A stretch of 64,000 bases of DNA from Rapana venosa. Its lineage: Eukaryota; Mollusca; Gastropoda; Neogastropoda; Muricidae. Position numbers and translations under genes: made by a program. Position 1 is the first letter of the stretch. Every line of letters starts with the position of its first letter. This document shows, piece after piece, positions 35,121-46,357 of the stretch. The notes beneath the pieces are model-generated. The model had not been told where the DNA came from. It did no database searches and saw only the letters and a list, made by a program, of their open reading frames with translations. The stretch is from the NCBI GenBank assembly GCA_028751875.1, contig CM054155.1, forward strand, positions 7,199,162-7,263,161, written 5' to 3'.

Positions 35121-36519
35121 ACCTAAATTTTTCATTTGTTCCATTTGGGTTTTTAGATGGGTTCTTTAAATTTATCTCAGATTTTTATTTTTTTTTTTTA
35201 TCCATGGAGGGTTTGGGTTTTTTTTTAACTCTTTTTTTTATAAAAAAGGAAACTGTTTGTCATACACTGAGAAAAGTTTTAACCCAAAATTTTACACTTC
35301 ATTTGGGGGCTCTGATTTTATATACATTTTTGTAATGGGGAAATTTAACAGGTTGAAAGAAAATTTTTCCTTTAAAAGTGTTTGAATCTTCTGTAATAAA
35401 GTTTTTAAAAGCCCCCACTTTAGGGGGAAATTTTTATGCGACGTTGAAACCAAGTACAGCAGCAGGATTATAATTGCTGCATCCAATGATGGAGCACATA
35501 TTTTAGTGATGTGTTGTTTTGCTTTAGTGTATATATGAAACAATTAAAAATTTGAATTTTCTTTATAAAAGGGGTGGGTTTATCATTTTTGTTTTTTCCC
35601 GGCCCGTCATTTTAGTTTGATTTCCCCTTTCCGGTTTTTGGTTTGGTAATTTTTATTTAAAATTTTCCAAGAATAATAGTTTCACAGTTTTTTTAAAAAT
35701 CAAATTCAATTTATTAGAGAAATTTAATCTATCAAACCCCGTAGGGGTTTTTGACAAAATTTTTGGGAAAATGAATTTCCCATCAAAAGTGGGGCAAATG
35801 GCCCTTTTTTTTTAAATTTCTAACCCCAAAACGATTCAATATCATACCATAAAATTGGATAGCCCCTTTAAAAAAGCATAAAGATATGCAGAATTGTTAA
35901 TAACCTGTGTTTTTTTGGGTTTTTAGGGGGTCTTGGCAAAAAATTTGGTAACCCGGAATTTGCTTCTCATCATTTTTATTGGAAGAAAAGCGGGATTCGC
36001 AAAAACCCCAAAAAAAATGAAAACTCATTCCCATCATTAAATAGTATGTAACAAAGTCAAATTTTTTTTTTTGGTTCAAGTTTTGTTAGGGACCTTTTCG
36101 AGAAATGTTTTAATTAAATTTGGGCCCTTTGTCTGGTAAAAGACTGGGCCTAGGGAGGAGTGCAGCTAATAACCCTTGTTAGAACTTCAGGTTTAAGAGA
36201 GCCATCACTCAAAGATTTGATCTTACAATAACTGTTCTGTGACAAAATTAAGTAATTAAAATAAATGTATACACATACACAAACTAATTCAGGATTATTG
36301 TATCACAATGCAATACAAAATCCTATTAAGTAAAACAAAAATATGCAGTACAGGAGAAAAATGAGAAAATGTGATCAAATAGAAAAGAGTTAAAGTTTTA
36401 AAAATAGACTTTTGGCTTGAAACATGTATCCTATTCCGTTTTCGTAGCTTCTAACTGTTATTGCTCAAAAATTTCTATCAATATGCAATGTTCAATAATC
36501 AGCTATATAACTGAGCAAA
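35121..36519. other. No gene recognised; sequence quality improves toward 36.1 kb
   Basis: AT-rich. Run inflation fades after about 36100. No exon, known repeat or RNA gene is visible. Confidence 0.5.
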
Positions 36520-37693
36520 AAAAAGACTTCACTCTGTAAACCTTGTTGAATATTCTGCAGTATGACACCAATATCATTTCTGAGAGAGGGGGAACCACAG
36601 GGTCTGGTGCTGGATGTCCCGCCTGTGAAGGGAAGTATGTGCAGTTCTGAGCATCCGCTCTACACCTCTGCTTCCCGGGGATAGTGAAGCTGCAACCTCT
36701 TGTTTGGCTTGCCAGGCAAGAGGGGTACCCTTCAGAAGGGTGCTGCATGGCCTCTCCTATCGCAACTTTCCACAGCAGGCACCTACTCGTGGTGTCCCTG
36801 TTTTCGCAAAGACCTGCTGTGGGGAGAACCGAGCGCCTGGCGGGATAACCAGGTAGGGTAGGTGGAGCCCGTTTTTGCTGACAAATCCACCTAGGAGAGC
36901 GGTAAAACTCTGATTTCAAACCCATGCATGGAGAAGAAAACTCGAAGAACACCCAGGAGGAAACCCTGTCATGCGCCAAAGGAGCTGAAATCAGAGGTGT
37001 CGGGCCGTCAGGCGCTCCAACCAAAACACGACACCATGTAATTTTACCCTTTAAAATGATGTTTGGAAGACCAATCAATTGGAATGGTGTCGCCCTGTGG
37101 GATCCGCCAGGCAGTTGCAGCCCGGGGTTCCAGGCCTCAAAAACCCCACCCAAAGCGACTGGAGGTCCCTTCGCTCTCTTGTGGAGTCAGGAGGCCAGCA
37201 AGGACAGCGACTGGCCAACCAAAGAAAGAGCCCCCCTAATCAACATCATGCAATGGAATGGCAGAAGGGGTTTCAACCAAGAGGGAAGATCTCCAACAGT
37301 TCCTACATGTGAACAACATAAGCATCTGCTGCATTCAAAGAACACATCTGCAGGAAGGAAGACTTTCAAGATTAGAGGCTATCAGGTGTTCGGAGTGACC
37401 GTCAAGGGAGAAGGAAAGGAGGAGTGCTAACACTGGTCAGAAGCAATCTAAACGCCAGTGGAACAACTAGACACTTTGAAAGAATCCGAATATCTTCAAG
37501 TCAAGGTGTCCACCTGAGACAGCATCCTCAACATGGTCAACTACTATTGCCCTGACGACAAGCTGCTAGCACTGGACAGCATTCAGGTCCCCGACAGCGA
37601 CTTCCTCATCACTGGTGACTTCAACAGCCGGTCCCAGAGCTGGGGATACAATACCTTGGACTCACGAGGAGAAGAAGTAGAGAACTGGCAAGA
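36520..37693 (+). pseudogene. Jockey-like LINE, 5' region and endonuclease N-terminal part (decayed)
   Basis: The GC-richer segment from about 36590 appears to be the 5' region. An open stretch runs from about 36924 into the start of an apurinic-type endonuclease domain: INIMQWNG near 37233, a damaged IQRTHL block near 37337 (IQETHL in intact elements), and GDFNSRSQSWGY near 37615, which carries the catalytic GDFN motif. The reading frame shifts at least three times, so the copy is dead. At 37693 it is interrupted by a LINE on the opposite strand and resumes at 38762 in the same frame. The clade is inferred from motif style and from the reverse transcriptase downstream. Confidence 0.8.
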
Positions 37694-38761
37694 TAATAAT
37701 AATAATAATACATGGAACTTATATAGCGCTATATCTTGAAAAGACAAATCAAAGCGCATGCATTCAACCTAATCTTACACAGTCGTGCAATCAATGATAA
37801 ATGATCAATAGTTTAAACAAACAGATATTTACAAATATAGTGCGCTGCGACAAAATCTATGAAATAAAATTTCATAGTCAAATGTTTTACAAAAGCACAC
37901 ACACACACTCCCCTTACGTCCTATACTTTAGCGGGGTGATAGGACATGGTTAGTGAGGGTGGGATAGCTCGATATGAAACAGGGGGGAAATCTTAGGTTG
38001 AAATTAATAAAGTCTTGAGGCTGGATTTTAAAAGTGTCATAACTAGGTTTCTGGCGAAGAGAGAGGGGAGCTCGTCCCCGGTCGATGGACCCCAAATAGA
38101 GAAAGAGTGGCGGCCAACATGGATTGGGTTTAATCTAGGTATTCGTGGCACAAGGTATCTGCAGTAGAGCGGAGGGGAAAGTGAAGGAGTGACAGGTTAA
38201 GACATTCACAAGGTAGGGGGTGCAGTTTTGTGGAGACATTTGTAACAGAGGGTACTGATCTTATAATCTACTTTTGGTGGCACAGGCAGCCAGTGGAGAG
38301 ATCGCAAGAGAGGGGTAATGTGCTCAGATTTTTTCTTTCTGAGAACTAGTCGAGCTGCGGAGTTTTGTATACGTTGAAGGGAGTGGATAGATGATGCTGG
38401 CAGACCAGACAAAAGAGAATTACAATAGTCCAGACGTGAAAGAATGAGAGAAGTGACAAGTTTGGCTGTTGCATCAGTGGACAGGTACTTTCGAATTGCA
38501 CTAATACGCCGTAATTGATAGTAGCACGACTGACAGGTCTGAGTGATTAATGTTTTCATGGAGAGTGTGTTGTCGATAACAACACCTAGATACTTCACAG
38601 CAGTGGATAGAGGGACTGATGTATTGCCAAGTTCTATTGAAGCTGTTGTAATGGAAGATAGTTTGTGTTTGGTCCCTACGAGCATGGCTTCGGTTTTGTC
38701 TGCATTTAGCAGTAATTTGTTCTGTTTCATCCAGTTTTGAATATCTTCAAAGCAGCGGGCC
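37694..38761 (-). pseudogene. CR1-like LINE 3' fragment inserted in the Jockey-like LINE
   Basis: On the - strand the ORF from about 38761 to 38206 encodes the end of a LINE reverse transcriptase: LLLNADKTEAMLVGTKHK, AVKYLGVVIDNTLSM, SLILSRLDYCNSLLSGLP and LLRSLHWLPV. A 3' UTR follows, ending in GCGCTTTGATTTGTC, CAAGATATAGCGCTATATAA, GTTCCATG and an (ATT)n tail. The same protein segment recurs on + at 54911-55363. The piece is 5'-truncated, lacking the catalytic palm. AGAT on each side may be a short target-site duplication; removing one copy with the insert restores the host LINE's frame. Confidence 0.88.
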
Positions 38762-40279
38762 ATAGATGAACACCACCTAATCCTTGTCAATGATCCCACT
38801 GATCCACCGACCTTCTACTCCCGCCGCTGGCATACAACCACCACACCGGACCTGGCTTTCTGCACTGATGACATCCACAGAAAGATCAGCAGAAAGGTTG
38901 AACATCAACTAGGTGGAAGTGACCATCGCCCAGTTATCCTCACCATTAGTGGTGTTGAAATGCCTGGACATGCCCAACACCCACGATGGAACTACAAGAA
39001 AGGGAAATGGGCTCTCTTCAGCATTAGAACGAACGAGCGGACAAGAAACATCAATACAGAGGGAAGGAACATCAACAAAGTTGTGAAGGAGCTTAACAAC
39101 AGCATCCTTCAAGCTGCTAAGGAGTGCATACCAAGGGGAGCAAGGAAAGACTACAAGCCATACTGGTCTGAAGCGCTGCAGCGGACTCATGATGCTCTTA
39201 ATGAAGCCAGAGAGAAAGCTGAGACACAGCCGAGCCAAGAAAATAACATCAAGCTGAAAGAATGTGCCGCCAAACACCTAAGAACAAAGATAGAGAACAA
39301 GCGTGCAGGCTGGAAGGAAAAGACGGCAAGTTTAAATATGGAGAAGGATACCGCCAAAGTCTACCGTCTAATGAAGGCAATGAATGATGAAGGTACCAAG
39401 GGACAGAAGATCACCCTAGAGGAAGATGGATATATGCTAACAGGAAAGGCAGCTGCAAACACCTTCGCAAGCACCTACGCAGAAGAAAGCAGCACCACCA
39501 TTCCCAAGCACTTACAGAAGGAAGTAAGAACAGAGAAAAAGGACAGATTAGCACAAAATCGCCCTACACATGATGCCATGAAACAAGACCTCTCCATGGC
39601 CGAACTGAAACAAGCCATCCAGAAGTTGAGGAAAAAGAAATCTCCTGGCCCTGATAACATCACAAACGGAGATGCTACAACATTTAGGCAACTCGTCGCT
39701 CCAAACTCTTTTGGACATAATCAACCTCAGCTGGAAAGAGGGGCAGGTTCCGCAGTGCTGGAAGGAAGCTACAATGATTCCCATCCTTAAAAGAGGCAAG
39801 AACAAAGGCAAACCTGCAAGCTACCATCCCATCAGCCTTACTAGTTGTTTCTGTAAGACCATGGAGCGTATTGTAAACCAGCGCCTACAGCTTTATCTGG
39901 AGTCTGAGAGCATCGAGGCGCCTGAGCAGGCTGGATTAAGACAGTACAGAAGTACAGATCATCAAACAACTCACCTGTTTCAAGTTATAGAGGATCCTTT
40001 CCAGTCTCAGAAGGTCACTCAGGCGGTCTTTATTGATTTACAGAAGGCCTTTGACAAGGTCTGGAAAGACGGCCTCCTTGTGAAACTCCTGTGAAATGGC
40101 ATCCAAGGCAACATGTACCAGTGGACCAAATCTTACCTGCACAACCGAAGAGCCAGAGTGTCGGTGGATGGCCATGTGGCCGAATGGTGTTACTGAGGCA
40201 GGGTGTTCCCCAGGGAGGTGTGCTCTCACCCACTTTGTTCATCCTCGTCATCAACGATGTGGTCGCAGAACTACCATAG
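38762..40279 (+). pseudogene. Jockey-like LINE, endonuclease end and reverse transcriptase, 3'-truncated
   Basis: Continues the element broken at 37693. The endonuclease ends with PDLAFCTDD and GGSDHRPVIL (the SDH catalytic motif) near 38910-38935. A linker of about 230 residues follows, then the reverse transcriptase: LRKKKSPGPDNI near 39640, a frameshift near 39675-39700, ATMIPILKRGKNKGKPASYH, the first palm motif AVFIDLQKAFDKVW near 40035, another frameshift or stop near 40092, and RQGVPQGGVLSPTLFILVIN near 40200-40255. The frame ends at 40279 just before the (F/Y)ADD catalytic motif would be expected. Loss of the 3' rather than the 5' end is unusual for a LINE, and the cut abuts the AT-rich ORF island. 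Confidence 0.88.
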
Positions 40280-40301
40280 AATCAATTAATTATAACCATT
40301 A

Positions 40302-41155
40302 ATGACTGCCACAGATTTAACTAGCGTTTTTAAAGCAATACCCGCCTTGGAGGTAGTTGCCACACAAATTTGTGCTAAGGCTAAACAGCATAGATCTTAT
40401 CTTGACCCTAGTAAATATGCAGATTTTAACCAATGGTAATCAATACCATTGCGGATAATGATGTGTTTGGTAGATAATTTTATTTAAGTCACAAGTTTTC
40501 AGCTACACCAATACCTCCCGAAGTACTGTGTGACACCTTTTTAATCGATGAAGCGGAAGAGCATCTTGGTTGTTTGGGTTATTGCTGATATTATATAATT
40601 ACTACCTAAATAAACTGTATGGGAATTCTCAACCACCAAAACCAACTTTAGTATTGGTTGGAAGTTATTCACAATCCAAATTAGTTAATACGGGAAAACA
40701 CCCTGTTAATGACATTAGCTTAAATAGAATGGTATTTCAAGAATGTGTGAGATTATTTTGTGAAGCATAACACATATAACGATAGAATTTTGAGCGGGGC
40801 AACCAACAAAATAGCGTTGGTTAGTTCAATCGTTGAAGCACTAGAACGAAGTTTACCCTCTCAAACCAGATTGGTTGAAAAGCATGATAAACACTTTTGG
40901 ACTAAGCAAACAACAAATTAAAGAAGCGAACTCGTACAACCCCTTTCTTGAATATAGCCAAACACCATGCCACTTTAACTGCTATAGTAAATGAACTCAA
41001 ACTGATTAACAAAGAAAAGCAAATAAAAATAAAGGAGTACGTTTATGCTTCTACATCATCCCATTATTTACCTATTACTATTTCAAAAGCAAACCACGAG
41101 TTTGGTTGTGTTTTTAAGAGCATACAGCATGATACTATTCTGAGCAGTATGTAAA
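40302..41155 (+). pseudogene. Eroded intronless ORFs of unknown origin (AT-rich island)
   Basis: A 46-codon frame opens at 40302 (MTATDLTSVFKAIPAL...). Protein-like sequence then carries on in other frames: FSATPIPPEVLCDTFLIDEA near 40499, TLVLVGSYSQSKLVNTGK near 40648 and ILSGATNKIALVSSIVEALE near 40790. A further frame at 40960-41154 contains KEYVYASTSSHYLPITISKA. The pieces have balanced amino-acid composition and no simple-repeat character, but each is ended by a stop or frameshift. No splice signals separate them. I recognise no family. They could be one or more decayed genes of an endogenised virus or mobile element, or a decayed host gene. Confidence 0.4.
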
Positions 41156-41174
41156 GTATGTAAACCAATGATGT

Positions 41175-42034
41175 GTGGAAAGAAATAAGCTATATCCCAT
41201 ATCCAACCATTGGCCAGTCCTTTTGGTAAGGTTTGAGGGTCCTATTCAAGTGTTTCTTAATGACGTTAATTACATCATAAATCACCGTGGTGCCATCTCC
41301 ATTGTGGATTATAAATCCCTAATCAGTGCCATCTTGATCTATTTACAATCAAGAGGATGTGGTGAAAAAGCACAACTGGAATGAACTTTGGTGACAAACA
41401 GCATAGAAAAAATGGTAATGGAATGTGCAATGAGTTTGCAAGCTATCATAGAGGATACACCCATAGAAGACACTTGGCCGAAATCAAATACCAAGCTGTA
41501 GAAGAAACCAGAGTGGATCTACACAGGGGGGAGTTGGTAGAAGTGTTACACGTTCTGTATAATAAATGCGCAAAAACTGATTACGCTATAGAATGCAAAC
41601 TATTCAATACTATTGTTGTCAAAGTGAAACATACATATTTCAAACGTAATAAACCACTTGTATCTAGTCAGAATGTACCAAGAGTTGTAAAAAGGGTACA
41701 AAAAGTTACCCCCAAGCACTATGATGAAGAGAACTATTTTGAAGATTTTAGTGAATATGACACATTTGATACACTCCTTGATCAAATAAACCAAACTGCT
41801 ACTGTTGCCCTAATGAATGTGTCTGAAACAATTGTATCACTCTATCCCTTATCCCCGGCTGACACATCAATGATAGATGCCTTACAAGGAGTCACAATCA
41901 ATAGGCCTCATGTCATTTACTTTAATGAAGAAGTTGATGCCCAAGATGGAATTGTGGCCTTAACGCCTGCTCGCAACCCGGTTGATAGAAATATTTGTTT
42001 TAAAATAAGCAAGTCTGTAGTATTAGACCAATAA
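41175..42034 (+). pseudogene. Unidentified intronless ORF(s), longest 217 codons
   Basis: Two frames overlap. The first (41175-41384, no ATG at its start) contains FLNDVNYIINHRGAISIVDY and meets a TGA; protein-like sequence continues in the same frame past it to 41501 (SIEKMVMECAMSLQAIIED). The second frame starts with ATG at 41381 and runs 217 codons to 42034, including VEVLHVLYNKCAKTDYAIE, an acidic stretch DEENYFEDFSEYDTFD and NRPHVIYFNEEVDAQDG. The opening 40 codons of the second frame look less natural than the first frame over the same bases, so this may be one gene with a frameshift near 41500. There are no introns, no membrane segment, no motif I can name and no recognised family. Confidence 0.45.
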
Positions 42035-42089
42035 ACAAATATTTGTCTAATCTTTACAACAGTTTTGCATTAAAACAAGCCCAAATAGG

Positions 42090-42261
42090 ATGTCAATAAT
42101 TACTGAAGGCTACATTTTGAGATGTTGTAGGCAATGTGACCAAAATCAAAACCACAGTGGCGGCTGTGTTAATAAACCTGATTCAAAGTTTTACATGAAG
42201 AAGGAAGACGCATTGAACCATTTACACAGATATAAAAATATACCATTAGTAATAGTCAAAG
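42090..42261 (+). pseudogene. Small Cys/His-rich ORF truncated by a LINE insertion
   Basis: An ATG-started frame of about 55 codons with CCRQCDQNQNHSGGC, an arrangement of Cys and His that could bind zinc, then KFYMKKEDALNHLHRY. It runs into the (AAAGTC)n end of the LINE remnant at 42262, where the Val/Lys repeat of the longer frame is only the hexamer. Function unknown; it belongs to the same AT-rich ORF island as its neighbours. Confidence 0.35.
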
Positions 42262-42961
42262 TCAAAGTCAAAGTCAAAAACACTTTAATCATCCCATGAA
42301 GGGCAATTACAATACTGACAGGCAGATTGATACTCATCAAATATATCAAAGACACAAAAGCTATATTTCATATTGGTTTTCAAATAAAATGTCACGACAC
42401 CCACACACACCACACACACGCGCGCATGCGCACACACATCAATTGTGAACACAATTTTAAACCCATTGACTAGAAGACATAAAAACTTTTTTTTTACGCA
42501 CGCATATACGCAGCACGTACACACGCACGTACGTGTGGTTTTGCGAACACGCCCACGCACACCCACACCATACATCAATATATGAATTCAATGTTTTAAG
42601 ACAGTTGACTAGAACACAGACTTATTTCACACACCCACGCACCCACACACACACACAATTATGTATTGACTACACTCGTAACAATGACAATCAAGCAGAT
42701 AATTCAGAGAAATGTAAGAACTAGGTAGTCAACATCACTGTGAATTCAGAAGTCGAATGCTTACTGGCACAAAAGAATTTCTTTTTCTGTTGGTTTTGCT
42801 GATGGGACACTGAAAACGGCGTTCCGAAGGCAACATTTGAAATTCTGGAAACAAAGCATGAGAAGGATCAGCCAAAATGGCTGTGGCTTTGCGTACAAGC
42901 TGCTGATTGCAGAACGACATGAGATCTCTTTGTTCTTTTCCATAGCTTATCATGATATCAT
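42262..42961 (-). pseudogene. LINE 3' fragment with ORF C-terminus and (TTTGAC)n tail
   Basis: On the - strand, 42953-42735 encodes a C-terminal segment containing HALFPEFQMLPSERRF and NRKRNSFVPVSIRLLN, a conserved ending of LINE ORF2 proteins (positions corresponding to LLPSGRR and NSF.P..I.LLN). It is followed by a 3' UTR rich in CA/CG repeats and by CCCTTCATGGG...GATTAAAGTG, then (TTTGAC)n at 42262. It is 5'-truncated and interrupts the AT-rich ORF island. Confidence 0.75.
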
Positions 42962-42972
42962 TATTTACTGTA

Positions 42973-43264
42973 AGGTAAGGTAAAGGAGTCCTATAACCTA
43001 TAAGGTCGTAGGGGAGCGAGGCGTCAGAGACCTCACTTCTCTAGGGCCAGCATATTGAGGGCGGCGCCCATCTCCTCTCCCTCGCTGCTTTACCTTCCCT
43101 GACCCTAAAGAGGGCAGGTACCCATTTACAGCTGGGTGACTGGGGGAACTGTACTGAAGCCAAGGCGCACAAACGGTCACCCATCCAACTGGTAACCACG
43201 CTCAACGCTGCTTAACTTGGCTGGGGGAAAGCGAGTCCTCCGACCACTGAGCTATCCCGTCCCC
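42973..43264 (-). repeat. SINE (family A, tRNA/5S chimera), full length, with TSD
   Basis: Reverse complement of the element at 46358-46660: tRNA-like 5' block (GGGACGGGATAGCTCAGTGG), 5S-like block (AAGTTAAGCAGCGTTGAGCG, then CCAGTTGGATGGGTGACCG), body with CCCTCTTTAGGGTCAGGG and a tail of (CTTTAC)n. It is flanked by an 11-bp direct repeat TATTTACTGTA (42962-42972 and 43265-43275), a target-site duplication that shows LINE-type mobilisation. It sits in the AT-rich ORF island next to a LINE remnant. Confidence 0.9.
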
Positions 43265-43316
43265 TATTTACTGTAGGTAATGTAAAAACCTTATAATGTG
43301 ATGATTTGGTATTAAA

Positions 43317-44150
43317 ATGGTTGGTGCCGTTATTGATGATGCTAGATTTAGTAAAGCCTTAAACGAACAGTTGGAGTGTTACAAAATCGATTATAATCTT
43401 TCCATTTTATTTTTAGAATACATGAAAAAACTATTCCTGGGGGTTAGCTTATCTCATAATCCTAAAGAGGTGGGAGATTAAACACATAAGTTGAGTTAAC
43501 ACACCTGAAAGCTGGGCACCATCATTACATTTCCACCCAGTGATGATATAGGCTTAGTAACACGTTCTAGTTACACAGAGACTGACCTGTTAAACGTTAT
43601 TCAAGCCCATCAAGCAGCATTTTTCTCCAGCATTTGACAGATTTGATTATTTGAGTACGAACAATAATTTCAGTATTGACCCAAAAGACAATAACTATTT
43701 ATACGCAAGTAGAGGTGTAATAATGGCAGATCATATGTTAACAGACATTAACGAACTTGTGAGTGATGTGCAAACTGCCTATTTAAAAAATTCCCAATTG
43801 CAAGAACAACTTCAAGGCGACAAAAAGCTTCCCTGTTGCAAGGAAGAGATGAAGAGGAGCCAACCCTCCTCCTGCCACACCCATTAAACGGCAACATACT
43901 ATGGAGCAGCATGTCCATCAGGAGAGTATCGTTAAGAAAACTGTTAAAGAATATATGGATGAATATCTAAGTCAACAGACACCCATTTACAAGAAGACTG
44001 TAACAACTCCAGACGTTCAAGCAAGCAAGGAATTTGATTGGCTCCTTCACCCAAACGGCAATACCTTGGCACCCTGAACTGGTACTATCAACTTGAGGTG
44101 TTAAAGGCCTGTGAAAAACTAGCCCCAGATACCAATGATGACTCTGTATG
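43317..44150 (+). pseudogene. Eroded intronless ORF series, unknown
   Basis: A clean ATG frame of 54 codons (43317-43481) contains DDARFSKALNEQLECYK and ends in TAA. Protein-like sequence resumes in other frames: TDLLNVIQAHQAAFF near 43580, a 78-codon frame at 43651-43887 with NNNFSIDPKDNNYLYAS and ADHMLTDINELVSDVQTAYL, then KTVKEYMDEYLSQQTPIYK near 43935 and YQLEVLKACEKLAPDTNDD ending near 44150. The frame breaks are consistent with a decayed single gene of roughly 270 codons. It converges on the - strand ORF at 44205-44613 with little space between. No family recognised. Confidence 0.4.
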
Positions 44151-44204
44151 AGATTGTTAACCAGCCAATACATGATTATTCTTTCATTTATTGCCTCTAT
44201 AGGA

Positions 44205-44613
44205 CACATTTAGTATTTTTTTGGAATTTCACAGACTCCAGCTTATAGAATTTATACTTATTCAGTAAGTCAGTGTGCGATGGTAACACATTGTAACCAT
44301 TAGCATCATTATATAAAGAACCCTGGCGTTTAATAGTGTTAAAAGTTAATTTACAATGAAACCATAACTTTAGAATAAGTTAATTACATAATTCTCCTAA
44401 CATGTACAGTCTTACTTTCACCAGCAATGTTTAGAGCGACCATACATTACTACAAGTTTTCACCCTTGTGTCTAACTCTAAATTATTTTCATCATTTAAT
44501 GACTGGACGTCCATAATCGTTGTAAAAGAGTCAAACGATTGGAATTCCTTAATGAATGGAAATTCTCTAGAATTTGCATCTATAACACAATACAGAATGT
44601 GAGAGGATGCCAT
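44205..44613 (-). pseudogene. Eroded small intronless ORF, unknown
   Basis: On the - strand an ATG frame of 60 codons (44613-44431) contains DANSREFPFIKEFQSFDSF and NDENNLELDTRVKTC. After its stop, another frame continues with NTIKRQGSLYNDANGYN and LLNKYKFYKLESVKFQ to about 44205. Composition is protein-like and there are no introns. It is convergent with the + ORF series ending near 44150. Function and origin unknown. Confidence 0.35.
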
Positions 44614-44949
44614 TTGTTGATTGTTGTAGTATATAGGCTATTGGTTGTTGGCAATAAAGCACAAATAATAATCAAAACGCCAAATTGTGAAGTTGGTATA
44701 AGAGTAACAATGGTATGATGGCGTGACTGGATGGTGGAGGGATACGAATGATAGCGGTACGATGTTAACCTAGCTCTGGTATATATGCATGGAATGACAG
44801 CCACAGAGCTAACAGAGCATCCAGCTTTCGCCGTGTAGAGATCTTTAGCTTGAAAAACGCTGGAACTTTTGGTGTGATTGTTGATTGAAAGATCATCGCC
44901 TTTGTGCCCCTATAGCTATCTTCATTGAGGTGGTAGGCGATGCCATGAT

Positions 44950-45180
44950 CAGATGATGAGGAAGCATCACAGAGTGAACAGCAGGTAGTTCACCACAAAA
45001 AGGCCAGATACTGCATTGGATATCTAGTTGATCGGGCAGCATCAGACATTAGGATACGGAAACAGATGAGTGAAGTTGTGAACAATATGAACTGGGGATG
45101 TGACGATTTCAACACTGTAGTTGAGTCTGTGGTCTCAAAACAAAATGTGTTGCAGTGGGAAAACACCATACCATAAAAGG
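44950..45180 (+). pseudogene. Eroded intronless ORF, unknown
   Basis: An open frame of about 75 codons ending at 45177 contains KARYCIGYLVDRAASDIRIR, NNMNWGCDDFNTVVESVV and KQNVLQWENTI. No upstream ATG in frame is close. Composition is protein-like with a basic-acidic alternation. No family recognised; it is part of the AT-rich ORF island. Confidence 0.35.
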
Positions 45181-45289
45181 CACGATGTTTATTTTACTGA
45201 GATGGCCAGTCTCATAGAACATAGAAAAGTATTGCTGCAAAGGATACATGATGAAATGGGCTTTGTCCTACCTGGGCAGACAGGCTGAG

Positions 45290-45820
45290 AGGTTACCCAA
45301 CAGGCTGCGTTCCGAATCTACCCAGGAAATGAACGTTGTGTCAATTAGGTACCTTGATCATCAAATGGACAGATTATTCAGCAGATGTCACAGAGATGTA
45401 TGTGTGTGTACATGGTGATCGACCCAACAGGCTCTGATTGTACCAAGGAAACGAATGTTTTTTGTTTTGTTTTTTGGGGTTTTTTTATATCGAGGATAAT
45501 GGAATAAGCAGTCATGTGTTTTTTACATCTAGTCCCCGTGTGTATGCGGTTTTGTAAATTTTGTCATCTGTTCCCACCGACCCACAATGGCCTACTCTTT
45601 TGAAAAGCTCTTTCAAAAGGCCTACTCTTTCGAAAAGCGGAACAGGACGTGTGCGCAAGATGTTCTGCATGCATTCGCACACGGGGCCTCGGTTTATAGT
45701 CTCATCCGAAGGACGTGTCAATGTTGTGTCAATTAGGTACCTTGATCATCGTCAGATGGACAGATGTTTCAGCAGAAGTCACAGAGATGTATGTGTGTGT
45801 GTGTGTGTGTGCTACATGGT
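45290..45820 (+). repeat. Tandem duplication of about 130 bp; second copy split by a SINE
   Basis: ACCCAACAGGCT...GGAAA(T/C)GAA(C/T)G(T)...GTGTCAATTAGGTACCTTGATCATC...CAGAGATGTATGTGTGTG occurs at about 45296-45415 and again at 45422-45458 plus 45716-45800. Both copies encode the phrase VVSIRYLDH. The second is broken by the family B SINE, so the duplication preceded the insertion. Confidence 0.85.
45470..45715 (-). repeat. SINE (family B) copy without LINE-like tail
   Basis: The - strand reads TCCTTCGGATGAGACTATAA, ACCGAGGCCCCGTGTGCGAA, CAGAACATCTTGCGCACACG, GGCCATTGTGGGTCGGTGGG, TTATTCCATTATCCTCGATA, then an A-rich end. It has an internal duplication of AGTAGGCCTTTTGAAAG-like sequence. The GAGCGCTTTGATTTG...(ATT)n tail found in other family B copies is missing. 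Confidence 0.8.
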
Positions 45821-46346
45821 CAACATACTGGACTTGAGTATGTATTTTAGCAATCTGAATTATTAACATAGTTCAGTTAAGGGTTTTTCTCTGTATTATG
45901 TTGTGAGTGTACACACAACCATACAGGACTTGTATGTATTTCATTAAGCTGTTATTAATGAACTAATACATTAAATAAAGTTGTTTTTTTATTACAAGTA
46001 TTACAGTGAATGTGTATGTGCAATCTTATAATGGACCTTAAAGTGTGTATTTGTGTATTTTTTAATGTATACCTAGTAAAATAAAAAAAATTAAAGAGTG
46101 GACAAATCACTGCCAAAGCTGATTTTGCTGATTGTGGATTTAGAACGCAATAGCAGAACGAATGATACTATGACTAGTACGGGGCTAAGCATAGCTTTGT
46201 GAGGCTGTCCAAGGTCAAAGGCAGAGTGTTGTTGGGCTATTCTGTGAAATCCAAACTCCGTTTGCTGTGTATAGTATTTGAAGGTGTTTTTCATGCTAGT
46301 CGAATCTCAAATATAAAGGTGACAGTTTTGTTTTTTGTTTTTTATG
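45821..46346. other. AT-rich sequence, no gene recognised
   Basis: Contains a short GT repeat tail near 45800 and AT-rich sequence. No convincing ORF or repeat. Confidence 0.5.
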
Positions 46347-46357
46347 TATTAACTCAG

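Noticed and set aside
36503..37153. 216-codon - strand frame
   Set aside because: Antisense shadow of the 5' region of the Jockey-like LINE; the + strand continues into its endonuclease.
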